Below are positions 28,242-35,975 of a stretch of DNA of 64,000 bases, one piece after another. The number at the start of each line of letters is the position of its first letter. Position 1 is the first letter of the stretch. Below the pieces are notes generated by a model. It made no database searches and had not been told where the DNA came from. It worked only from the letters and a program-made list of their open reading frames with translations. Source of the DNA: Magnetaquicoccus sp039908525. GTDB lineage: Bacteria > Pseudomonadota > Magnetococcia > Magnetococcales > Magnetaquicoccaceae. The stretch is from NCBI GenBank assembly GCA_039908525.1, contig JAMOAY010000004.1, positions 91,966-155,965 on the forward strand, given 5' to 3'. Position numbers and translations under genes: made by a program.

Positions 28242-28820
28242 CTACTTGACCATCCCGGAAAAACCCATAAAAGCCAGCGACATCAGGCCACCTGTCACCA
28301 GGGAGATGGGGGAGCCTTTCATCAAGGCCGGGACATCGGAAACATCGATCCGCTCGCGCAGACCGGCGAACATCACCAGCACCATGCCAAACCCCACCGA
28401 GGCACCAAACCCGTAGACCGTGGCCTGCAGGAAGGTGAACTCTTTCTGTACGTTGAGCAGCGCCACCCCCAATACCGCGCAGTTGGTGGTGATCAAGGGC
28501 AGAAAAATGCCCAGGGAGGCATACAGGACGGGGCTGGTCTTGTGAATCACCATCTCCGTCAGTTGCACCAGGGAGGCAATGATCAGGATGAAGGCCAGGG
28601 TCCGCATATACTCCAGCCCCAGGGGAACCAACACCCACCGTTCCACCAGCCAGGAGATGACCGAGGCCAGCGTGATGACAAAAACCACCGCGTAAGACAT
28701 GCCCAGCGAGGTCTCCACCTTCTTGGAAACCCCCAGAAAGGGACAGATGCCGAGAAACTTGACCATCAAGAAATTGTTGACGAAAATGGTGCTGATCAGG
28801 ATCAGGAGAAAATCAGACAT
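28242..28820 (-). CDS. rnfA: Rnf complex subunit A
   Basis: Six-helix membrane subunit, 192 residues, starting MSDFLLILISTIFVNNFLMV and containing GICPFLGVSKKVE with the cluster-binding cysteine. First gene of the operon rnfABCDGE. The complex couples ferredoxin/NAD electron transfer to ion movement; Na+ versus H+ cannot be read here. The upstream 259 bases are shared with divergent mrp; no strong Shine-Dalgarno is evident. Confidence 0.95.
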   Translation of the reverse strand: MSDFLLILISTIFVNNFLMVKFLGICPFLGVSKKVETSLGMSYAVVFVITLASVISWLVERWVLVPLGLEYMRTLAFILIIASLVQLTEMVIHKTSPVLYASLGIFLPLITTNCAVLGVALLNVQKEFTFLQATVYGFGASVGFGMVLVMFAGLRERIDVSDVPALMKGSPISLVTGGLMSLAFMGFSGMVK

Positions 28821-29003
28821 GGCAGTATACCCGTATCATTGAGTGAATTGCACAAACGCCCACCTCCGGGGCAGACACAGCTCCCCGACCTGCCGACGCT
28901 CCATCCTTTACACCCATCCTATGACAGAAGGCAACCGACTTTGTTCGACAAGCCCATATTTTTTTGCCCTTTGCCCTTTTCAGATTGGGCAGGATTTAGG
29001 ACC

Positions 29004-29031
29004 TTGACTTGGCGAGCGGGAAGGCTATCCT
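29004..29031 (+). promoter_or_regulatory. Candidate promoter of mrp
   Basis: TTGACT (29004-29009), 16-base spacer, TATCCT (29026-29031), about 50 bases before the mrp start, inside the region divergent with rnfA. Confidence 0.45.
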
Positions 29032-29079
29032 CAAGACTTGACAGGGGTTTACGGTATCCATTTTTCCCAGGAGAGTGAC

Positions 29080-30165
29080 ATGTCTTCGGTTCAGGAACAA
29101 CAGGTTCTCGACGCACTGAAACAGGTGATCGATCCGGATCTTCACCGCAATATTGTGGGTCTGGGTTTTGTGAAAGATATTCGCATTCAGGCAGGCCAGG
29201 TTTCGTTCACGGTGGAGTTGACCACACCCGCCTGCCCGGCCAAGGAAAAGCTCAAGCAACAGGCAACAACCGTGGTGGCGGCCATTCCAGGGGTGACCTC
29301 GGTCGAGGTGCAGATGACGGCCAGGGTACGGGATGCACACACCCGCCGGACAGAGAATGGCCTGTTGCCGGGCGTCAAGAATGTCGTGGCGGTGGCTTCC
29401 GGCAAGGGGGGGGTCGGCAAATCGACCACTGCCGTCAATCTGGCCATTGCCCTCTCCCAGAGTGGCGCCTCGGTGGGCATCCTGGACGCTGATATCTACG
29501 GCCCCAGCCTGCCACGGATGCTCCATGTGACGGGCAAACCGGCCCAGGCAGAGACGGGCAGGCTGCAACCCTCGCTGGCCTACGGTATGAAGGTGATGTC
29601 CATGGGATTTTTCATGGAAGAGGAGACCCCTGTGGTGTGGCGCGGTCCCATGGTGGGCATGGCCGTGGAGCAACTGCTGCGGGATGTGGATTGGGGCGAG
29701 CTGGATTACCTGGTGGTGGATCTGCCACCGGGCACGGGAGATGCCCAGTTGACCCTGACCCAAAAGGTGCCGATTACCGGTGTGGTCATCGTCTCGACCC
29801 CACAGGATGTCGCCCTGTTGGATGTCAAGAAGGGGATCAACATGTTCAAGAAGGTGGATGTGCCCATCCTGGGCATCATCGAAAACATGTCCTATTTTCT
29901 CTGCCCCGGCTGTGGTCACCGCACGGAGATCTTCTCCCACGGCGGGGCACTGCGGGAGGCGGCGTCGGCAGGGATGAATTTTCTGGGTCACATACCTCTG
30001 GATACTTCCATTTGTGAAACGGCGGATGCGGGCACCCCCATTCTGATCGCCCTGCCCGACAGCCCGCTGACGGCCACCTATCGGGAAATTGCCTCCAAGG
30101 TGGCCGCCCAGGTGGCCATGCTGCAGTTCAACGCGAGCAAATTTCCAGCCATTGTCGTCGAATAA
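29080..30165 (+). CDS. Mrp/ApbC/NBP35-type iron-sulfur cluster carrier ATPase
   Basis: P-loop ATPase that assembles or delivers 4Fe-4S clusters, 361 residues. N-terminal DUF59/MIP18-like domain (about 5-85), deviant Walker A SGKGGVGKST (107-116), and bridging-cluster cysteines C275 and C278 in CPGC. ATG at 29080 has AGGAG 6 bases upstream. Its position divergent from the Fe-S-rich rnf operon fits a role in maturing that complex, though this is only inference. Confidence 0.92.
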   Translation: MSSVQEQQVLDALKQVIDPDLHRNIVGLGFVKDIRIQAGQVSFTVELTTPACPAKEKLKQQATTVVAAIPGVTSVEVQMTARVRDAHTRRTENGLLPGVKNVVAVASGKGGVGKSTTAVNLAIALSQSGASVGILDADIYGPSLPRMLHVTGKPAQAETGRLQPSLAYGMKVMSMGFFMEEETPVVWRGPMVGMAVEQLLRDVDWGELDYLVVDLPPGTGDAQLTLTQKVPITGVVIVSTPQDVALLDVKKGINMFKKVDVPILGIIENMSYFLCPGCGHRTEIFSHGGALREAASAGMNFLGHIPLDTSICETADAGTPILIALPDSPLTATYREIASKVAAQVAMLQFNASKFPAIVVE

Positions 30166-30181
30166 ACGGCCGGAGTCCGGG

Positions 30182-31495
30182 GTGTCTCCTTTGCGAAGAT
30201 TTGGGTTTGCTGGCCGCCTGCCGTTCAGGGCGGGCACCCGCTGGTATGCGACCGGCGCGCTCCTGCTCCTTCTGCTGGCGGCCGACCAGACCCCTCTGCT
30301 TCCCTATCTGGAACAGGGGCTCCAGGCAGCCATCTTCGCCCTTCTGGGAGCTTGGGCAGGCACCCCGCCCCCCGTTGACCCCGCGCTTCGCTGGGGGGCC
30401 TACGGGGGGGTCTGGCTGCTCCTCAACGGCCTGTTTGCCCTCCTTGCGCCCGCCAGGAGCCTGCCGATCATCCTCCTGCTGGGGGGAGCCTTGCTGGGGT
30501 TGGACCTGCTGCTGGCCCTGTTCTCCCTCTGGGTACCGCTGCTGGGACCCATTCTGCTGCTGGCGACCGCTTATGGAATCTCCCGATGGGATCTGCTCCG
30601 GACACAGACCGAACCTCCCCAACCCGTGATCGGCCCGTATCAGGTGGTGCGCACCCTGGGTGAGGGGGCCATGGGCAGCGTCTATCTGGCCCGAGAGGTG
30701 GATACCGGCCAGGAGGTGGCCCTTAAAACCTTCTCCGGCTCCGGTACGGACGGCGCAGCCTTGAGCACGGCCCAACGGCGCTTCCTGCAGGGGGCTGCCA
30801 TCGCCAGACGGCTCGACCATCCCCACATCGTCCGCATCCACGATCTGGGTGAGCACACCACACCCGTTTATGTCGCCATGGAGCTGTTGCGCGGCCAGTC
30901 GCTGGAAACCTTTACCCAGGCCGGCCCGACGCCCTCCCTGCTGCCCGTCTCCCAGGTCATCCTGATCACCGCCCAGATCGCCATGGCCCTGGACCATGCC
31001 CACAGCCATCAGGTGATCCACTGTGACATCAAACCGGCCAACATTCTGTTGGATCCCGCCACAGGCCAAGTCAAAATCCTGGATTTCGGCATTGCCCAGG
31101 GTATGCTCCACGAAAAAAGCGACCACGCAGCGGCCAAACCCCGCCGCGTGGCGGGCACGCCCGGTTACATGTCTCCCGAACAGTGGCTGGGACAGGCGGT
31201 CGATGGACGTTCGGACCTGTTCTCTCTGGGTGTGCTCTTTTACCAGCTGCTGACCGGCGCTCTGCCCTTCCCGGCCCGGGAGATGGCCGCCTTGTTGCGG
31301 CAGGCCGTACGGGAACCGCCTGTGCCACTGTGCGAGGTGCGTCCTTCCCTGCCCCCCTGTCTGGAGACCCTGGTCGAAAAAGCGCTGCAAAAAAAACCCG
31401 ACCTGCGTTACCAGACCGGCCGGGAGATGACCAGGGATCTGATTGCATGCGTCAAGAGCATCATCCGGGCAAAGTCGGGCAGCAGCAACCCTTGA
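30182..31495 (+). CDS. Membrane Ser/Thr protein kinase (Hanks type)
   Basis: A 437-residue kinase with an N-terminal block of three to four hydrophobic helices (about 22-135) and a cytoplasmic kinase domain: G-loop LGEGAMGSVY (159-168), K182, HCDIKPAN in place of HRDxKPxN, DFGIA, and GTPGYMSPEQ. All catalytic residues are present. There is no extracellular sensor domain: the hydrophobic block resembles the membrane part of CHASE2-type kinases without the CHASE2 domain. GTG at 30182 has GGAG upstream; it starts 16 bases after mrp. Confidence 0.87.
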   Translation: MSPLRRFGFAGRLPFRAGTRWYATGALLLLLLAADQTPLLPYLEQGLQAAIFALLGAWAGTPPPVDPALRWGAYGGVWLLLNGLFALLAPARSLPIILLLGGALLGLDLLLALFSLWVPLLGPILLLATAYGISRWDLLRTQTEPPQPVIGPYQVVRTLGEGAMGSVYLAREVDTGQEVALKTFSGSGTDGAALSTAQRRFLQGAAIARRLDHPHIVRIHDLGEHTTPVYVAMELLRGQSLETFTQAGPTPSLLPVSQVILITAQIAMALDHAHSHQVIHCDIKPANILLDPATGQVKILDFGIAQGMLHEKSDHAAAKPRRVAGTPGYMSPEQWLGQAVDGRSDLFSLGVLFYQLLTGALPFPAREMAALLRQAVREPPVPLCEVRPSLPPCLETLVEKALQKKPDLRYQTGREMTRDLIACVKSIIRAKSGSSNP

Positions 31496-31539
31496 CAAGC
31501 CTCCGGGCACCCCGCCAGAATGGCCCCCAGTTCCCTCCC

Positions 31540-31752
31540 TGAGGGTGGATGGAGTGCTGTTGGACTCCAGACAAATGGGAAATCCGGTACGCCGTTCAGG
31601 CAACGCCGGTGCTGCCCCCGCAACGGTATTCGAGTTGGGGATCGTAACCCCTGATGACCTGCAGCAATGCCACTGGCCGCAAGGCTGGGAAGGCGCATGG
31701 TCTGGAGCCCTGGCAGGCTCCGCTCGACAGCCCGGAAACCGACCCAGGGAAT
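31540..31752 (+). ncRNA. Cobalamin riboswitch
   Basis: The conserved AdoCbl riboswitch core is recognisable: GGGAAATCCGGT near 31578, GCCGGTGCTGCCCCCGCAAC (31602-31626 region), GCCACTGG, GGGAAGGCG, and the 3' P-helix AGCCCGGAAACCGACC ending near 31746. It lies on the plus strand about 200 bases before cobM. It most likely turns off cobM-cbiX-cobH when B12 is abundant. Confidence 0.93.
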
Positions 31753-31950
31753 GGCCTGAACGTGCTGCGGTGGGCGGCATGGGCGAGCGCCGGGAGGATG
31801 GACCCGACCGCTCCCGGTTTGGCGTGCCCCCAACTCCTCCTTTTTCCCTGCTCTCTCCCCCTCCTTCCGCCCCGCTCGCGTTCTCCATGACACGCTTGAT
31901 ACGGATGCCGAAAGGAGAAAATCCATGTTCATACACCCTGCAGCCCCGCC

Positions 31951-32760
31951 ATGAGCGCCCCGATGGGTGAGATCTGGTTTGTCGGGGCCGGACCGGGGGC
32001 CGAGGATCTGATCACCGTGCGGGGTCGCGAATTGCTCCTGCGGGCCGGTGCCATTCTCTATGCCGGTTCCCTGGTCAGTGCGGCCCATCTGCGTCATGCC
32101 CCTCCCAACTGTCTCATCGCCGACTCCAGCGGCATGACCCTGGAAGAGATGGTCCAATGGCTGTTGGAACAGGCCCGCCGGACATCAACGGTGGTCCGAC
32201 TGCAGACCGGCGACCCCTCCCTGTTCGGGGCGTTGCCGGAGATGGCCCGTCCCCTGCGGCAAGCCGGGGTAACCCTCCACGCCGTGCCCGGCGTCCCATC
32301 GTTTGCGGCCTCCGCCGCCGTGGCCCTTGAGAGCCTGACCCTGCCGGAGGTGACCCAGACGGTCATCTTGACCCGGGTGGCCGGACGCACCCCAATGCCC
32401 GATGGGGAGCGGCTTCGGGAGTTGGCCCGCCACGGAGCCACCCTGTGCATCCACCTCTCCATCACCCTCTGGCCCACCATTCAGGCCGAGTTGGCCGCCG
32501 CCGGTTGGCCGGAGGAGAGCCCGGTCCTGGTGGTACACAAGGCGACCTGGCCCGGCGAACAGCGCATCCTGCGCGGCACCCTGGCCACCATCGCCCGACA
32601 ATGTGAGGAGGCCCGGATACAGAGCCAATCCATGATCATCATCGGCCCCACCCTCCACAGCCATCCGGAGGCCCCCTCCCCGCGTTCCCAATTGTACCAC
32701 CCCGATTTCGGCCATGGATGCCGAGCCCCCTTTGAGCCAGGAGAGACTGAACATGCGTGA
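31951..32760 (+). CDS. cobM: Precorrin-4 C11-methyltransferase
   Basis: SAM-dependent tetrapyrrole methyltransferase (CobM/CbiF), 269 residues. It starts with EIWFVGAGPGAEDLITVRG and contains YAGSLV, TGDPSLFGALPE and GVPSFAASAA, the features separating C11-methyltransferases from other TP-methylases. It is behind the B12 riboswitch and overlaps cbiX by 8 bases. The ~30 C-terminal residues look unconserved. Confidence 0.93.
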   Translation: MSAPMGEIWFVGAGPGAEDLITVRGRELLLRAGAILYAGSLVSAAHLRHAPPNCLIADSSGMTLEEMVQWLLEQARRTSTVVRLQTGDPSLFGALPEMARPLRQAGVTLHAVPGVPSFAASAAVALESLTLPEVTQTVILTRVAGRTPMPDGERLRELARHGATLCIHLSITLWPTIQAELAAAGWPEESPVLVVHKATWPGEQRILRGTLATIARQCEEARIQSQSMIIIGPTLHSHPEAPSPRSQLYHPDFGHGCRAPFEPGETEHA

Positions 32761-33610
32761 TACCATTCTGATCGTCGGCCACGGCTCCCGGGATGCCGAA
32801 GGCAACCAGGAGGTTCTGGATTTTGCCGATTATTGGCAAAGCAAACATCCCCAGGAACGGGTCGAAGTCTGTTTCATCGAGTTGGCGGAACCCCTGTTGG
32901 CCGAGGGTTTGCGGCGTGCGGCACAAGGCTCTGACCGGGTAATCGCCTTGCCGTTGATCCTGAATGCCGCCGGTCATGTCAAAATGGAGGTTCCGGAGGC
33001 GATCCGTCGGGCCCGGATCGAGATGCCCGAGGTGGCATTCCATTACGGACGCCACCTGGGCAGCGACGAGGCCATTCTGAAACTGCTGCGCATGCGCCTG
33101 CACCATGCCATGGTCTCTCTGGACATGCCGGATCCCAAAAATACCGGAGTGATCCTGCTGGGACGCGGTTCGTCCGACATGTCCGCCAACGCCGAAGTGG
33201 CCCGCATGGCCCGCTGGATCTTTGAAACCACCCGGCACGACGTGGTAGAGTACGCCTACACGGGGGTCACCTATCCTCGTCTGGAGAGCATGGTGCAGCG
33301 TCTGGTACGCCTGGAGATGATGCAGATTGTCATCCTGCCCTACTACCTGTTCACCGGTCGTTTGATCAAACGGATCGGTCGGCAGGTGGCCCGTTTGCGG
33401 GTTCAATATCCGCAGATTGCCGTGGCCCAGGCGGGCTACCTGGGCATTCATGAAGCACTGGTCGGCCTGATAGGCCAGCGCCTGGACAAAGTCAGACAAG
33501 GAGGTGGAGAGGGCATGATGGAGTGTGACTGTTGCAAATTCAGTCAAATGGCCAGCCAGAGCGGCACCGCAGAGAGCGCTCCTCGCCCTGCGCACGAGGC
33601 ACACGAATGA
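32753..33610 (+). CDS. cbiX: Sirohydrochlorin cobaltochelatase CbiX-like
   Basis: Inserts cobalt in corrin synthesis; 285 residues with two CbiX-type halves: VGHGSRDAEGNQEVL (about 8-22) and LGRGSSDMSANAEV. The C-terminus has a compact Cys/acidic cluster, MMECDCCKF, then a hydrophilic tail; this could bind metal. ATG at 32753 follows AGGAGAG and overlaps cobM; the stop overlaps cobH (ATGA). CbiX implies early cobalt insertion, while neighbours are described with CobM/CobH names only by homology. Confidence 0.88.
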   Translation: MRDTILIVGHGSRDAEGNQEVLDFADYWQSKHPQERVEVCFIELAEPLLAEGLRRAAQGSDRVIALPLILNAAGHVKMEVPEAIRRARIEMPEVAFHYGRHLGSDEAILKLLRMRLHHAMVSLDMPDPKNTGVILLGRGSSDMSANAEVARMARWIFETTRHDVVEYAYTGVTYPRLESMVQRLVRLEMMQIVILPYYLFTGRLIKRIGRQVARLRVQYPQIAVAQAGYLGIHEALVGLIGQRLDKVRQGGGEGMMECDCCKFSQMASQSGTAESAPRPAHEAHE

Positions 33611-34269
33611 ACCTACCTGCTGCGGCGCCCATCGTGCCGGCCGGCGCCGATATCGAAACAGCCTCTTTCCGCCTCATTGAGGAGCGGGTGGGTGCGCAGT
33701 CGCTCTACGACCCTGCGCAGTGGCAGGTGGTGCGGCGTCTGATCCATACCAGCGGCGACTTTGACTTTCACGGTTTGTGCCGCTTTCACCCCCAGGCCAT
33801 GGTGGCCGGGCAACGGGCACTGCGCCGGGGCGCCCCGCTTGTCGTCGATGTGGAGATGATCCGTGCGGGGCTGACCGCGCGGCGTTTGATCCCCCTGGGC
33901 CTCCACGTTCACCAATTCAACGCCGACCCCCAGGTGATCGCTCAGGCCCAGGCCAGCGGCACCACCCGTTCGGTGCAGGCGATGCGCCATGCCTGGCGCA
34001 GCGGACTGCTGGACGGCAGCGTGGTCGCCATCGGCAACGCCCCCACCGCTCTGTTGGAGGTGATCCGCCTGGTACAGGAGGAAGGGGCGTTGCCTGCCCT
34101 CATCGTCGGCGTGCCGGTGGGATTCATCTCGGCGGCCGAATCCAAGGCCGCACTGACGGGCCTGACCTCCCCTCCCTGGATCACCATTCAGGGCAGCAAA
34201 GGGGGCTCCACGCTGGCGGTGGCCGCCCTGCACGCCCTGTTGGATCTCACCCTGGCCGCCCCTCCTTGA
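33607..34269 (+). CDS. cobH: Precorrin-8X methylmutase
   Basis: Moves the C11 methyl to C12 to give hydrogenobyrinate or cobyrinate (CobH/CbiC), 220 residues. HTSGDFDF, the VDVEMIRAG segment, IGNAPTAL and VGVPVGFISAAESKAAL are characteristic. Third gene of the riboswitch operon, coupled to cbiX by an ATGA overlap. Confidence 0.93.
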   Translation: MNLPAAAPIVPAGADIETASFRLIEERVGAQSLYDPAQWQVVRRLIHTSGDFDFHGLCRFHPQAMVAGQRALRRGAPLVVDVEMIRAGLTARRLIPLGLHVHQFNADPQVIAQAQASGTTRSVQAMRHAWRSGLLDGSVVAIGNAPTALLEVIRLVQEEGALPALIVGVPVGFISAAESKAALTGLTSPPWITIQGSKGGSTLAVAALHALLDLTLAAPP

Positions 34270-34311
34270 AAACACAGCTCACCACGCGCGACGCGGCCTG
34301 GACAGACGAAC

Positions 34312-34683
34312 TCACGCATAAACACTGATCGTTTTGATCCGATTGGCCGGGTCACGCGCCTCGTCGGCGGCTGTCAGCCAGTTCTGCACACGCCGGAAGG
34401 CGGCGGCGACCTGCTCCGGGCTGGGCGACTCCAGGGTGCCTGTTGGATAGAGAGGGCGGTCAGGCGTGTAGCGGAGCGACTCCCGGATGCGACCCGACTC
34501 CGCCGCATCCGCGCTCTCAAGCAGCGGCGCTCCGCCCGGCCCGGAGGCGCCAGCCACGCTGCGGACATGCACCTGCTCAAAATTATTGGTTTGGATCTGG
34601 GAGCTTACCCGCTGCTGACTGGCATAGACCTGCAGCGGATCGGGCAGGCCATAGATGGCACTGGCGGATACAGAGTTCAACAT
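34312..34683 (-). CDS. Small protein of unknown function
   Basis: A 123-residue hydrophilic protein starting MLNSVSASAIYGL, with no signal peptide, membrane segment or recognised domain. The first 45 residues are Gln/Ser-rich; the C-terminal third (SPEQVAAAFRRVQNWLTAAD) looks helical. An ATG at 34713 is also in frame. Convergent with cobH; 95 bases after the next small gene on the same strand, so the two may be co-transcribed. Function unknown. Confidence 0.55.
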   Translation of the reverse strand: MLNSVSASAIYGLPDPLQVYASQQRVSSQIQTNNFEQVHVRSVAGASGPGGAPLLESADAAESGRIRESLRYTPDRPLYPTGTLESPSPEQVAAAFRRVQNWLTAADEARDPANRIKTISVYA

Positions 34684-34778
34684 CGGCGACTCACAAAACG
34701 CGGCAAAAGGCACACCTCAGCGCCACCGCCACCGGACAGGGGCTGACTGTCTACCGGTTCAAACCACCCGGCCGCGAC

Positions 34779-35153
34779 TCAAGCGGCCACATCCAACCGT
34801 GGCTGGTTGCCTGCTGCCGTCGACCCGTCGCGCACCTCCGGGGTGGGGTTGGCAGTACGCTGCATGCGCGCGGCCGCCTGCTCCTGGCTGATGCGTTTGG
34901 TTTCGACGGCCTCGCTCAGAACGCTGACCCGCGCCGCACGCTGCCTGAGGATCTCCTCAGCCCTGGCACGCGCCTCCAGGATGGATTGATCGGTCTGGAC
35001 ACGATCGCCCTCCGATTGGACCGGCTCTACGTTGCGGGCCTGCAACTGCTCATTGTCACGGGTGCGAATCTGCTCGCTGGCAGCCGCCACATTCTGGGCA
35101 TGCTGCGCCGACCCGGCGCCGCCGGCGGCAGTCTCGGTCAGTGCGTTCACCAT
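34779..35153 (-). CDS. Small alanine/glutamine-rich coiled-coil protein, unknown
   Basis: A 124-residue protein starting MVNALTETAAGGAGSAQHAQ, followed by a long charged helix (about 40-100: ARAEEILRQRAARVSVLSEA) likely to form a coiled coil. A GGGGAG lies 7 bases before the ATG. No known family recognised. It precedes another small unknown gene on the same strand. Confidence 0.6.
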   Translation of the reverse strand: MVNALTETAAGGAGSAQHAQNVAAASEQIRTRDNEQLQARNVEPVQSEGDRVQTDQSILEARARAEEILRQRAARVSVLSEAVETKRISQEQAAARMQRTANPTPEVRDGSTAAGNQPRLDVAA

Positions 35154-35291
35154 TGGATTCTCCCCATCAAGTTGTGTACAATGCGGCGTCCCGCGCGTTC
35201 TGAAACCCCTCTCTCGGGATCCTCGGACATAACAGCCAAAAAATCAAGTTATTTTACCGGCCGAGAACATTTTTTTTCCGGAGAATATGGA

Positions 35292-35975
35292 ATGGCCCTG
35301 GCCTTGTTTGATCTGGACAATACCCTGCTGGCCGGCGACAGTGACCACCTGTGGGGAGAGTTTCTTGTCCAGCAGAAACTGGTGGATGGCACCGCATACA
35401 AGGCGAAAAACAATCAGTTTTTCCAGGATTATCAGCAGGGCACCCTGGATATCCAGGCCTATCTCGCCTTTCAACTGGCCTTCCTGGCCCAGTGCGAGCA
35501 GACCGTTCTGTACCGTTGGCGGGACCGTTTCATGGCAGAACGGGTGCTGCCCATCGTGGCGCCCCATGCCCGGGATCTGCTGCACCGGCACCGGCAACGG
35601 GGGGATACCCTGGTGATCATCACGGCCACCAACCGTTTTGTCACCGAGCCCATCGCCCAGGCACTGGGCGTTCCGCATCTGCTGGCCACCGAGGTGGAAG
35701 AGCACGAGGCCCGCTTCACGGGACGCTCGACGGGCATTCCCTGTTTCCGGGAGGGCAAGGTGCACCGTCTGCAGGCGTGGATGCAGGAGCATCAACAATC
35801 CCTGGCAGACAGCTGGTTCTACAGCGACTCCCACAACGATCTGCCCCTGCTGACACAGGTCACCCATCCTGTCGCGGTGGACCCGGACGCAACCCTGCGC
35901 CAGATCGCCGCTGAAAAAGGTTGGGAGATCCTCTCGTTGCGCCAGCCCCATCCACCCAAACGGTGGCTGGCATGA
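35292..35975 (+). CDS. HAD-IB family phosphatase
   Basis: A 227-residue HAD hydrolase of the SerB-like IB group. Motif I is FDLDNTLLAGDSD, motif II ITATN, and motif IV SDSHNDLPLL. The substrate may be a phosphoserine- or lysophosphatidate-like monoester. ATG at 35292 follows CGGAGAA; upstream frame is only an artefact. The stop overlaps the glycosyltransferase start (ATGA), so the pair may process a lipid-linked sugar or phosphate. Confidence 0.83.
   Translation: MALALFDLDNTLLAGDSDHLWGEFLVQQKLVDGTAYKAKNNQFFQDYQQGTLDIQAYLAFQLAFLAQCEQTVLYRWRDRFMAERVLPIVAPHARDLLHRHRQRGDTLVIITATNRFVTEPIAQALGVPHLLATEVEEHEARFTGRSTGIPCFREGKVHRLQAWMQEHQQSLADSWFYSDSHNDLPLLTQVTHPVAVDPDATLRQIAAEKGWEILSLRQPHPPKRWLA

Noticed and set aside
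31496..31950. Small protein gene between the kinase and cobM
   Set aside because: Open frames here coincide with the cobalamin riboswitch consensus, which explains the conservation better.
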